DNA of 64,000 nt from an uncultured Alphaproteobacteria bacterium (GTDB lineage: Bacteria > Pseudomonadota > Alphaproteobacteria > Micropepsales > Micropepsaceae): assembly GCA_902825865.1 (NCBI GenBank), contig CADECX010000001.1, positions 1 to 64,000 on the forward strand, written 5' to 3'. Position 1 is the stretch's first letter; the number at the start of each line of letters is the position of its first letter. Below are positions 37,263-45,358 of the stretch, in pieces. The notes under the pieces were generated by a model. That model saw nothing but the letters and a program-made list of their open reading frames with translations. It searched no databases and was not told where the DNA came from. The translations under genes and the position numbers were made by a program.

Positions 37263-38738
37263 ATGCATGACATCAAGGCTATTCGTGACAATCCGGGCAG
37301 CTTTGTGGGCGGATTGCGGCGGCGTGGCATGGCGGATGCGCAGGTCCTTGCCGACGATTTGCTGAAAAAGGACAAGGCGTTGCGCGAATTGCTGGTGCGG
37401 CTGCAGACCGCCCAGGCCCGCCGCAACGACGCTTCCAAACTGATCGGCCAGGCCAAGGCCAAAAAGGACGGGGCGGGCGCCGCCGCGCTGATGGCCGAGG
37501 TCGCGGGACTGAAGGACAGCATCCAGCAAGGCGAGAGCGATCAACGCGACCTTGAAAAGAATTTACGTGACGCATTGTCAGTTATTCCAAATCTTCCGGC
37601 CGAGGATGTGCCGGATGGCGCCGATGAAAACGGCAATGTGCCGGTGACCAGCCGCGCCTTTGGCACGCCGCCGGGGATCAACAGTCCCAAGCAGCATTTC
37701 GAAATCGGCGAGGCGCTGGGGCAGATGGATTTCGAGCGCGCCGCCAAGGTTTCGGGCGCGCGGTTTGTTTATCTGAAAGGTGATCTGGCGAAGCTGGAGC
37801 GGGCGATTGCCGCCTTCATGCTGGATACCCATACCGGGAAATTCGGTTACACCGAAGTCAGTCCGCCGGTGCTGGTGCGTAGTCAGGCGATGTTTGGTAC
37901 TGGCCAACTGCCAAAATTCAAAGAAGATTTGTTCAAGATAGAGCAAGCTGATGAGACATTTGAAGCAGCTTTATTCGCGAATATGTTGTCTGACGGGATG
38001 AAGTCGCATTTCAAAGCGTCGTTAGAAAGGGACGATAAAGTCTCGGGGCTGGTTGGTGATTTCTACGACATCGCGTTTAACGTCCGTGATCAATGGAGCG
38101 CAGAAATTAATGGCGATGTTGCACGTGAGCGGTTCTGGCTCGTTCCTACGGCTGAAGTGCCGCTGACCAATTATGTCGCTGACGAAATTCTCAACGAAGC
38201 CGAGCTGCCGTTGCGCTTTACCGCCTATACGCCGTGTTTTCGCGCCGAAGCAGGCGCGGCGGGCAAGGACACGCGCGGCATGATCCGCATGCATCAATTC
38301 TCCAAGGTGGAACTGGTTTCGATCACCACCCCGGATCAGTCCAATGCCGAGCATGAGCATATGACCGATGCGGCGCAGGAAATTCTCAAGAAATTGAATC
38401 TGGCGCACCGCGTGGTGACCCTGTGCACCGGCGATATGGGCTTCTCGGCGCGCAAGACCTACGACATCGAAGTTTGGCTGCCGGGCCAGAATGCCTATCG
38501 CGAGATTTCTTCCTGCTCCAATTGCGGGGAGTTTCAGGCGCGGCGGATGAACAGCCGCTTCCGCAATGCCGAGGGCAAGGTGAAGGGGCCGGTGCACACT
38601 TTGAACGGCTCCGGCCTGGCGGTGGGCCGCACCATGGTCGCGATCCTGGAAAATTATCAGCAACCCGACGGCAGTGTCGCGATCCCGGATGTGTTGCAAC
38701 CTTATATGGGCGGCAAGAAAGTTATATCGAAAATCTGA
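37263..38738 (+). CDS. serS: Serine-tRNA ligase with an internal insertion
   Basis: Class II aminoacyl-tRNA synthetase, 491 residues against about 425-430 for most bacterial SerRS. The N-terminal coiled-coil arm (residues 30-100), [23 protein letters not shown], motif 2 in [14 protein letters not shown] and motif 3 in [11 protein letters not shown] are all present. Between LFK (residue 225) and WLVPTAEVP (from 292) lie about 66 residues where E. coli has roughly 15. This stretch is AT-rich (about 41% GC by hand count over 37908-38037) and uses TTA codons, unlike its surroundings. Frame is intact. Confidence 0.95.
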   Translation: MHDIKAIRDNPGSFVGGLRRRGMADAQVLADDLLKKDKALRELLVRLQTAQARRNDASKLIGQAKAKKDGAGAAALMAEVAGLKDSIQQGESDQRDLEKNLRDALSVIPNLPAEDVPDGADENGNVPVTSRAFGTPPGINSPKQHFEIGEALGQMDFERAAKVSGARFVYLKGDLAKLERAIAAFMLDTHTGKFGYTEVSPPVLVRSQAMFGTGQLPKFKEDLFKIEQADETFEAALFANMLSDGMKSHFKASLERDDKVSGLVGDFYDIAFNVRDQWSAEINGDVARERFWLVPTAEVPLTNYVADEILNEAELPLRFTAYTPCFRAEAGAAGKDTRGMIRMHQFSKVELVSITTPDQSNAEHEHMTDAAQEILKKLNLAHRVVTLCTGDMGFSARKTYDIEVWLPGQNAYREISSCSNCGEFQARRMNSRFRNAEGKVKGPVHTLNGSGLAVGRTMVAILENYQQPDGSVAIPDVLQPYMGGKKVISKI

Positions 38739-39502
38739 TGCGGATTCTTGTAACGAACGACGACGGTATTCATTCGCCAGGCCTTGCTGTCACCGAGCGC
38801 ATTGCCCACAGCCTCAGCGACGATGTCTGGGTGGTGGCGCCGGAAACCGAACAATCCGGCGCCTCGCATTCCTTGACCCTCACATCGCCGCTGCGTTTGC
38901 GCCCGATGGACGAGCGCCGCTTCGCGGTCAGCGGCACGCCCACCGACTGTGTGATGATGGCCTGCCTGCATATCCTCAAAGACCAGCCGCCCGGCCTGAT
39001 CCTGTCTGGCGTCAATTGGGGCTCCAATCTGGCGGACGATGTCACTTATTCCGGCACCATCGCGGCGGCGATGGAAGGCTGCGCCCTCAACATTCCCTCC
39101 ATCGCTCTGTCGCAATGTTATGACGAGGGCGACCGCCACGCGATCGACTGGTCGTCCGCCGAAGTGCATGGCGCCGATGTGGTGAAATCACTGGTGAAAG
39201 CAGGCTGGCCGTCCGGCACCTTGATCAATGTGAATTTCCCAGCTTGCCCCGCCGCGCAGGTGAAGGGCGTCAAAGCGGTGCCCCAGGGCAAATACGATCT
39301 GCAATCCACCGAGATCGAGGAACGCACCGACGCGCGCCAGCGCGCTTATTACTGGATCGGTCTGCGCCGCCGCAATGCCACGCCGCCGCCCGACAGCGAT
39401 GTCGGCGCGGTCTATGCCAATTACATCGCGGTGACGCCGCTGCATCTGAACTTGACGGAACCGGCGGTTCTTAACGGCCTGAGACCGGTCTTCGCGAAAT
39501 AA
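38738..39502 (+). CDS. surE: 5'/3'-nucleotidase SurE
   Basis: Stationary-phase survival nucleotidase, 254 residues. [15 protein letters not shown] supplies the metal-binding Asp pair, and SGVNWGSNLADDVTYSGTIAAAMEG the second ligand block. The ATG shares one base with the serS stop (TGATG). In many proteobacteria pcm follows surE; here it is absent and a LytM lipoprotein comes next after 170 bases. Confidence 0.96.
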   Translation: MRILVTNDDGIHSPGLAVTERIAHSLSDDVWVVAPETEQSGASHSLTLTSPLRLRPMDERRFAVSGTPTDCVMMACLHILKDQPPGLILSGVNWGSNLADDVTYSGTIAAAMEGCALNIPSIALSQCYDEGDRHAIDWSSAEVHGADVVKSLVKAGWPSGTLINVNFPACPAAQVKGVKAVPQGKYDLQSTEIEERTDARQRAYYWIGLRRRNATPPPDSDVGAVYANYIAVTPLHLNLTEPAVLNGLRPVFAK

Positions 39503-39672
39503 AGCAATCGTTAACCTTTGTGACACCGCAAAGGGTGGCATTGCGCGTTTTTGCGGAAAACCGCCCCAGGAACTTTGGCGGGAACTTTTACCGGCAGGGC
39601 AGATGGTTAAAGCCTTCTAAACTTTTTGCCCGCCATGATCCGAATCGAGACAGTGCAGAAGGCACAAACATC

Positions 39673-40317
39673 ATGGGTCCGATTTCCAAGCTTGCATTGC
39701 TGTGCTCCGCGCTTGCGTTCCTGGCCGGCTGCATGCCCGACAGCCCGCGCACCGTGTTTGATTGGGGCGTGAACGACAAGCTTCCCCGCCGCTATGCTGC
39801 CGCCAAGACCTATAAGGATCAGAAAACGGCGTCCAAGCCCAGCACCTATGTCACGCGCGATGCCGCGCCTTACACCAAGATCTCCACCCAGGCCTTGCCG
39901 CCGCTTGCCGCACCGGCGGGCGATGCGCCGACTTTTGTCTGGCCGCTCAGCGGCCGCGTGATTTCCGATTTTGGCGCCACCGCCAATGGCGGCAAGAATG
40001 ACGGCATCAATATCGCGGCGGCCTGGGGCACGCCCATCCGCGCCAGCGCCGCGGGCATCGTCACCTATGCCGGCGGCGATTTGAAGAATTACGGCAATCT
40101 GGCGCTGGTGAAACATTCGGGCGGTTACACCACCGCTTACGCCCATGCCGAAAAGCTGACGGTCTCCAAGGGCGATTTTGTCACGCGTGGCCAGTTGATC
40201 GGTTATGCCGGCCAGACCGGCGACGTCTCCACGCCGCAGCTGCATTTCGAGATCCGCTCGGCGACCACGCCGGTCAATCCGCGCTCTTATCTGTCGTCGA
40301 ACACCGCCAGCAACTAG
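39673..40317 (+). CDS. LytM/M23-domain lipoprotein, probable amidase activator (NlpD-like)
   Basis: Lipoprotein of 214 residues: signal peptide with lipobox LAGC (Cys about residue 18), a flexible region, then an M23/LytM domain from about residue 92. The first zinc-ligand block of active peptidases (H-x-G-x-D) reads NDGIN here, so His and Asp are both lost, while LHFEIRS is kept. This is the pattern of non-enzymatic LytM factors such as NlpD/EnvC that activate cell-wall amidases. The ATG at 39673 gives a proper signal peptide; an upstream frame to 39520 does not. Confidence 0.88.
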   Translation: MGPISKLALLCSALAFLAGCMPDSPRTVFDWGVNDKLPRRYAAAKTYKDQKTASKPSTYVTRDAAPYTKISTQALPPLAAPAGDAPTFVWPLSGRVISDFGATANGGKNDGINIAAAWGTPIRASAAGIVTYAGGDLKNYGNLALVKHSGGYTTAYAHAEKLTVSKGDFVTRGQLIGYAGQTGDVSTPQLHFEIRSATTPVNPRSYLSSNTASN

Positions 40318-41186
40318 TCGAGCTGCTGTCCGAGTTCACCGGCTAAGTCCTGAATGAACTGCCACGCAACCCGCCCGGAACGGCCGCCGCGGCCCATCGA
40401 CCAGGTCAGCGCCCGCTTGCGCAATTCTTCCGGCGCGATCTTGAGATGATGGAAGGCGGCATAGGCTTCGATCATGGCAAGATATTCGTCCTGGCCGCAG
40501 TGATGAAACCCCAGCCAAAGGCCGAAACGGTCTGACAGCGAGACTTTTTCCTCCACCGCCTCGCCGGGATTGATCGCGGTGCCGCGTTCATTGTCGACAA
40601 GATCGCGCGGCATCAGATGCCGCCGGTTGGACGTGGCATAGAAGATGGTATTTGCGGGGCGACCCTCGATGCCGCCTTCCAGCGCCGCCTTGAGCGATTT
40701 GTAGCTGGTATCGTCCTTGTCGAAACTGAGATCGTCGCAGAACAGCAGGATGTGGCGCTTGCTGGTGCGCAGGATGCGCAGCAGGGCCGGCAGACTGTCG
40801 ATGTCCTCGCGGTGAATCTCGATCAGCACCAGCCGGTCTTCGCCCTTGCGGGCGCGATTGACTTCCTCGTGCACCGCCTTGACCAGGCTGGACTTGCCCA
40901 TGCCGCGCGCGCCCCACAGCAGCGCATTGTTGGCGGGAAGCCCCTTGGCGAAACGTTCGGTATTGGCCAGCAGCGTGTCGCGCTGACTCTCAATCCCCTT
41001 GAGCAGGGTCAGATCGACATGGGCGACATGCGCGACCGCGATCAGTCCGCCTTGGGCCGGTTCCCAGACAAAAGCATCGTCCGTGGGCAGTTCGTTGCCG
41101 ATGGCGGGGGGCGCCATTCGATCCAGCGTCTGGGCGATCCTGGCCAACAGTGTCTGATCGTCCGGCACTTTGTCGCTTTTTGCCAT
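40314..41186 (-). CDS. DUF815 family AAA ATPase
   Basis: P-loop ATPase of 290 residues. Walker A GARGMGKSSLVKA lies near residue 93, Walker B ILLFCDDLSFD near 146, and the family-typical ATSNRRHLMPRD and VSLSDRFGLWLGF blocks follow. Function in bacteria is unknown. Start at 41186 (MAKSDKVPDDQ). The same reading frame stays open upstream for another 2.2 kb antisense to yajC and secD, which is a shadow. It lies tail to tail with the LytM gene (CTAG), a conserved neighbourhood. Confidence 0.9.
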   Translation of the reverse strand: MAKSDKVPDDQTLLARIAQTLDRMAPPAIGNELPTDDAFVWEPAQGGLIAVAHVAHVDLTLLKGIESQRDTLLANTERFAKGLPANNALLWGARGMGKSSLVKAVHEEVNRARKGEDRLVLIEIHREDIDSLPALLRILRTSKRHILLFCDDLSFDKDDTSYKSLKAALEGGIEGRPANTIFYATSNRRHLMPRDLVDNERGTAINPGEAVEEKVSLSDRFGLWLGFHHCGQDEYLAMIEAYAAFHHLKIAPEELRKRALTWSMGRGGRSGRVAWQFIQDLAGELGQQLD

Positions 41187-41267
41187 GCTAACCCCTTGAT
41201 TTACCACGGTTGCAAAGGAGGGCCGGCCCGCTATAGTCCGCCCGCATTCGCTGAAAGTCCCCGCAAT

Positions 41268-41591
41268 ATGAATCCGAACGATCCGATGTTCCAGACGCTG
41301 ACTCTGGCGTTGCCGATGATCGCGATCTTCTACTTTCTTCTGTGGCGGCCGCAAAGCCAGCGCCAGAAACAGTTGCGCAATATGGTGGACAATCTGCGCC
41401 GGGGCGACACGGTCGTGACCGCGGGCGGCATCCTGGGCAAGGTGGTCAAATCCTCCGCTGCCGGCGATCCGGAAATCCTGATCGAAATCGCCGACAATGT
41501 GCAGGTGCGGGTGCTCAAGGCGACCTTGTCGGACGCGCGCCCCAAGGATGCCGAGAAGAACGGCGACGCCAAGAGCGCCGGCAAGGAATAG
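41268..41591 (+). CDS. yajC: Sec translocon accessory subunit YajC
   Basis: Single-helix inner-membrane partner of SecDF, 107 residues. The hydrophobic segment LTLALPMIAIFYFLLWRPQSQRQK and the following GDTVVTAGGILGKV are the family signature. The C-terminus is Lys-rich. Three bases before the secD start; divergent from the DUF815 gene across 81 bases. Confidence 0.96.
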   Translation: MNPNDPMFQTLTLALPMIAIFYFLLWRPQSQRQKQLRNMVDNLRRGDTVVTAGGILGKVVKSSAAGDPEILIEIADNVQVRVLKATLSDARPKDAEKNGDAKSAGKE

Positions 41592-41594
41592 TCC

Positions 41595-43202
41595 GTGCTG
41601 CAGGTCTCTATCTGGACGCGCATTTTCACGCTCATTGTTGTGGTGTGCGGCATCTTGTGGGCGCTGCCCAACGCCTTGCCGGAGCAGGTGCGCGCCAAGA
41701 TCCCGACATTTCTCCCCCATCAGGCGATCAATCTGGGCCTGGACCTGCAAGGCGGCTCCTATCTGCTGCTCAGCGTGGATTTCGAACAGGTGATGCGGGA
41801 CCGCGAGGAAAATCTGGTCGGCGATATCCGCGCCGGTTTCCGCAAGGCCGGCATTCCGATGAAATTCCTGCCGACGCGGAACAATACGGTATCGGTGCAG
41901 GTCACCGAGCCCGCGCGTCTGGATGAGGCCCGCACGCTTCTGCAAACCCTCAATCCCACCATGAGCAACTCTGCCTTGGCGTTCGGCAACAAGCAGTATG
42001 CGATGTCCGAGCCGGGCGACGGCGTCTTCAATCTGCAGATGAGCAACGACTACAGGACGCAGATCCGCGGGCAGATCATGGACCAGTCGATCGAGGTGGT
42101 GCGCCGCCGTATCGACGCCATGGGCACCCGCGAACCCACCATCGAACGTTCGGGCGACGACCGTATCCTGGTGCAGGTGCCGGGCCTGCAGGACCCCGCC
42201 CAGCTCAAGGACATGCTGGGCAAGACCGCCAAAATGACCTTCCAGCTGGTCAACGAACAGGCCAATCCGATGGCCAGCATTCCGCCGATCGGCTCTGAAA
42301 TTCTGGATATGCAAAGCCAGAATAAGAATATTCCGGGCGGCAAGATCGTGGTGCAGCGCCGGGTGATGGTCGCGGGCGACCGGCTCACCGATGCCAGCCA
42401 GGGCTTTGATCCGCAGACCGGCCAGGCGGTGGTGAATTTCCGCTTCGACAGCGTGGGCGCACGCCAGTTCGCCGATGTCACCAGGCAGAATATCCAGCAC
42501 CAATTCGCCATTGTGCTGGACAAGCAGGTGATCACCGCGCCCGTCATTCAGAGCGCCATTCTGGGCGGTTCCGGCGTCATCACCGGCAATTTCACGGCCC
42601 AAAGCGCCAACGAATTGGCGATCCTGCTGCGCGCCGGCGCGCTGCCCGCGCCGTTGAAACCCTTGGAAGAGCGCAGCGTCGGCGCCGAATTGGGCGCGGA
42701 CTCGATCACCGCCGGCCGCTACGCGACCGTCGCGGGTCTTGGCTTGGTGGCGCTGTTCATGGTCCTGCGCTACGGCCTGTTCGGGGTGTTCGCCAATCTG
42801 GCGCTGACTTTGAACGTGATCCTGCTGCTGGCGACGCTGACGGCCTTTGGCGCCACGCTCACCTTGCCGGGCATCGCGGGCATTGTGCTCACCATGGGCA
42901 TGGCGGTGGACGCCAATGTGCTGATCTATGAGCGCATTCGCGAAGAGCAGCGCAACGGACGCGGCATGCTGGCGGCGATCGATAGCGGTTTCCAGCGCGC
43001 CAGGGACACCATCATCGACGCCAATATGACCCATTTGATCGCCTCGCTGATCCTCTTCCAGTTGGGCACCGGTCCGATCAAGGGCTTTGCGGTCGCCCTC
43101 GGCGTGGGCATCATCACCTCCTTCTTCACCTCGGTGTTTGTGACCCGGCTGATCGTGATCACCTGGCTGAATACGGTGCGGCCCCGCAAGCTTGTGATCT
43201 AA
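41595..43202 (+). CDS. secD: Protein translocase subunit SecD
   Basis: RND-type membrane protein that pulls exported proteins across with proton-motive force, 535 residues. One N-terminal helix, LGLDLQGGSYLLLSVD, two periplasmic domains (P1 with VRRRIDAMGTREPTIER), then five helices with GMAVDANVLIYERIREE carrying the proton-relay Asp. Start codon GTG. The protein ends normally after helix 6 (TRLIVITWLNTVRPRKL), so it is not a SecDF fusion, and no secF follows. Confidence 0.96.
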   Translation: MLQVSIWTRIFTLIVVVCGILWALPNALPEQVRAKIPTFLPHQAINLGLDLQGGSYLLLSVDFEQVMRDREENLVGDIRAGFRKAGIPMKFLPTRNNTVSVQVTEPARLDEARTLLQTLNPTMSNSALAFGNKQYAMSEPGDGVFNLQMSNDYRTQIRGQIMDQSIEVVRRRIDAMGTREPTIERSGDDRILVQVPGLQDPAQLKDMLGKTAKMTFQLVNEQANPMASIPPIGSEILDMQSQNKNIPGGKIVVQRRVMVAGDRLTDASQGFDPQTGQAVVNFRFDSVGARQFADVTRQNIQHQFAIVLDKQVITAPVIQSAILGGSGVITGNFTAQSANELAILLRAGALPAPLKPLEERSVGAELGADSITAGRYATVAGLGLVALFMVLRYGLFGVFANLALTLNVILLLATLTAFGATLTLPGIAGIVLTMGMAVDANVLIYERIREEQRNGRGMLAAIDSGFQRARDTIIDANMTHLIASLILFQLGTGPIKGFAVALGVGIITSFFTSVFVTRLIVITWLNTVRPRKLVI

Positions 43203-43316
43203 CCCCTCCGTTCCGGCCTTCGCATCTTGCGATGCTCGGCGTTCGGTTGGCTTGGCCGCCAACCTCACCCTTCGCTGGCCCGAGGGCCGTCCATACGCTG
43301 CCGCTATGGACCGGGC

Positions 43317-43356
43317 ACCTCCCCATGCAAGCGCGCTTCGCGCGCGCCGGGGAGGT
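43317..43356. repeat. GC-rich intergenic inverted repeat
   Basis: Arms ACCTCCCC (43317-43324) and GGGGAGGT (43349-43356) enclose an inner GCGCGC-TTC-GCGCGC type stem. It lies in the 219-base gap between secD and the PuuD-like gene, where secF would be expected. The remainder of that gap holds no gene that I can support. Confidence 0.6.
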
Positions 43357-43421
43357 TTGATGCGCGACAAGCCCGGATTCCTGCGCTAAAGTTCCTGCTT
43401 CGAATCTGAGGGGAGGGGAAC

Positions 43422-44048
43422 ATGGCCGCCTTTTTGGGCAATCTTCGCAATGTGGTGATCGCCAGCTTCGCGCTCGCGATCGTCTTGATCGGTGTCTATT
43501 GCGCCACCCAGGGCTTTGACGGCCTGGCCTTTGAGCTGTTCGTGCTGCGCTGGCTGCATGTTGTCGCCGGCGTGATGTGGATCGGCCTGCTCTGGTATTT
43601 CAACTTCGTGCAGATCCCCACCATGCCCAAGGTGCCCGATGAACTGAAAAAGGGCGTCAGCGGCTATATCGCGCCGGCGGCGTTGTTCTGGTTTCGCTGG
43701 GCCGCCATGGTCACCTTCGTGCTGGGCGTCATCCTGGCGCTGCGCAACAACTATCTGCTGGAAGCCTATACGCTGGACTTCAGCGACGGCGCGGCGGGCT
43801 GGCCGGTGGTGCCGAAATATCTCGCCATCGGCATCGGCATGTGGCTGGGCACCATCATGTGGTTCAATGTCTGGTTCGTGATCTGGCCCAACCAGCAAAA
43901 GGCGCTGAATATCGGCGGCAAATATCCCGACCTGCCGGCGGCCGACAAGGCCGCCGCGGGCAAGACCGCGATGATCTTCTCCCGCATCAACACGCTGCTG
44001 TCGGTGCCCATGCTGTTCAGCATGGTCGCGGCGGGCCATCTATATTGA
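43422..44048 (+). CDS. PuuD-like integral membrane protein
   Basis: Membrane protein of 208 residues with about five helices and conserved WLHVVAGVMWIGLLWYFNFVQIP and MWLGTIMWFNVWFVIWPNQ segments. These match the membrane domain of the urate hydroxylase PuuD family (also annotated as an uncharacterised membrane family). The cytochrome c domain that PuuD proper carries at its C-terminus is absent, so urate oxidation is not implied. A strong GAGGGGAGGGG ribosome site precedes ATG. Ends before a clear terminator. Confidence 0.75.
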   Translation: MAAFLGNLRNVVIASFALAIVLIGVYCATQGFDGLAFELFVLRWLHVVAGVMWIGLLWYFNFVQIPTMPKVPDELKKGVSGYIAPAALFWFRWAAMVTFVLGVILALRNNYLLEAYTLDFSDGAAGWPVVPKYLAIGIGMWLGTIMWFNVWFVIWPNQQKALNIGGKYPDLPAADKAAAGKTAMIFSRINTLLSVPMLFSMVAAGHLY

Positions 44049-44072
44049 GCGGGCTGTAAAAAGGAATCAGGG

Positions 44073-44104
44073 AACCGCCGGTGCAAACCGGCGGTTTCTT
44101 TTTT
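44073..44104 (+). terminator. Strong rho-independent terminator abutting the next start codon
   Basis: A nine-base perfect stem (AACCGCCGG / CCGGCGGTT) with a six-base loop is followed by TCTTTTTT. The next gene starts at 44106, one base after the T-tract, leaving no room for its own promoter between. Confidence 0.85.
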
Positions 44105-44105
44105 G

Positions 44106-44927
44106 ATGGACGCTGCCCTAGCCAATCGCCTTGCCGCCGCGGTGCGCGCCGCCGATCCCGACCGCTATTTCGCCACCCTGTTCGCGCCGCCGCAGCAGCG
44201 GCCCTATCTCTTCGCCTTCTATGCCTTCCATGCCGAAGTTGCCCGGGTGGCGGAGACGGTGCGTGAACCGATGCTGGGCGAGATCCGCCTGGAATGGTGG
44301 CGTGAAACCACCCTGGCGGCTTCCAAGGGCCAGGCGCGCAATCATGATGTGGCGCGCGGGCTGGTGGCGCTGTTTGCGGAACGCTCCCTGGCCTTGGCGG
44401 ATTTCGAGGCCTTGATCGCGGCGCGCGCCTTTGATTCCTCTCCCGATCACCTTGCCGACTTCGCCGCGTTGGAACGCTATGTGGATTCCACCAGCGGCGC
44501 GGTGATGCGGCTGGCGGCACGGATCTTGGCCACAGAGCCCGCCCCCGGGGTAGAGAAGGGGCTGCGCGACGCGGCCCTCGCCTATGGCTTGACCGGATTG
44601 CTGAGGGCGCTGCCCTTCCATAGCGGTCGCCACAAGCTTTACTTGCCGCTGGATTTGCTCTCGGCGCTCGATCTCACCCCGGAAGCTTTTTTTCATTTGG
44701 AAAGAAGCGATCCGCGCCTGGACGCCTTGGTGCGGCAGGTTTCATTGAAGGCGCGGGACGCTTTTCTTGCCGCGCGCCAAGCGCCCAAACCCGGCGCCGC
44801 CCTGGCGGCGGTGCTGCCCGCCGCCCTGGTGCCGGTCTATCTGCGCAAACTCAATACCGGCAGGGATGTGCCCATTCACCGGCGCCAAATGGCGCTGCTC
44901 AGCGCGGCGATGAAAAGGCGGCTCTAG
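44106..44927 (+). CDS. Squalene/phytoene synthase family protein (NDUFAF6-like)
   Basis: Protein of 273 residues with the isoprenoid synthase fold. The first aspartate-rich motif of true synthases (DxxxD) is not evident: the corresponding helix reads FYAFHAEVARVAETV, and the second region has YGLTGLLRALPFH. This degeneration matches the alphaproteobacterial relatives of the complex I assembly factor NDUFAF6 rather than a carotenoid enzyme. The gene normally follows secDF and a Mth938/NDUFAF3-like gene in this class; only secD remains here. Stop interlocks with hpf (CTAG). Confidence 0.8.
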   Translation: MDAALANRLAAAVRAADPDRYFATLFAPPQQRPYLFAFYAFHAEVARVAETVREPMLGEIRLEWWRETTLAASKGQARNHDVARGLVALFAERSLALADFEALIAARAFDSSPDHLADFAALERYVDSTSGAVMRLAARILATEPAPGVEKGLRDAALAYGLTGLLRALPFHSGRHKLYLPLDLLSALDLTPEAFFHLERSDPRLDALVRQVSLKARDAFLAARQAPKPGAALAAVLPAALVPVYLRKLNTGRDVPIHRRQMALLSAAMKRRL

Positions 44928-45295
44928 CCGCCGCGGTCGCCGCTCTTGGTCTTCACATCGCCATGGCTGATGCGGCGATAGGCTTTGAGCTGGCTGGCCG
45001 CCACCGCGAAAGCATTGTCCAGCACGGCATAGGCGTCGGTGGCGGCCTTCTTGTGGCCGTTATGCGCCAGTTCCTTGCTGACCACGATTTCCTTGCCCGG
45101 CACGCGCAGCACGATATGCACGTCCGGCGGGTTGCCGCTGGCCTTCTGGCTTTTGTGCGGCATTTCGATCACCACCCGGCAGCCGATGATGTGATCGTGC
45201 AACTGTTCCAACCTCTCCAGGTGACCATTCACCGCGTCTTTGAGTGCGTCGGAAGAGTCGATGTTGTGGAAGGAAAGTTCGAGAGGAATATCCAT
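44924..45295 (-). CDS. hpf: Ribosome hibernation promoting factor family protein, short form
   Basis: HPF/RaiA (S30EA) protein of 123 residues that would bind the small-subunit decoding site in resting cells. LELSFHNIDSSDALKDAVNGHLERLEQ and the later KKAATDAYAVLDNAFAVAASQLKAYRR match the family. It lacks the C-terminal dimerisation domain of long HPF, which many alphaproteobacteria carry. Lies 63 bases downstream of trmFO on the same strand. Confidence 0.9.
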   Translation of the reverse strand: MDIPLELSFHNIDSSDALKDAVNGHLERLEQLHDHIIGCRVVIEMPHKSQKASGNPPDVHIVLRVPGKEIVVSKELAHNGHKKAATDAYAVLDNAFAVAASQLKAYRRISHGDVKTKSGDRGG

Positions 45296-45358
45296 GAATG
45301 AACCCGTTGAAAATGCTCTTTGAGGAAACGTACGGAACCGGACCGGGTTTCGTCCAGA

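Noticed and set aside
37938..38135. serS insertion as an intein
   Set aside because: About 66 residues is too short for any known intein, and the flanks lack the Cys/Ser ... His-Asn splice-site pattern.
41187..43370. A reading frame open for more than 700 codons on the minus strand opposite yajC and secD, continuous with the DUF815 gene
   Set aside because: It is antisense to two conserved genes, is His/Gln/Arg-rich as expected of a GC-rich shadow frame, and the DUF815 family start at 41186 has a clear Met; nothing in the extra part resembles a protein.
43422..44048. PuuD-like gene as a urate oxidase
   Set aside because: The cytochrome c domain and any purine-degradation neighbours are missing, so only the membrane-domain similarity is claimed.
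44106..44927. Phytoene/squalene synthase indicating carotenoid or hopanoid synthesis
   Set aside because: The aspartate-rich catalytic motifs are not evident and no terpenoid genes adjoin; the context fits the NDUFAF6-like group.
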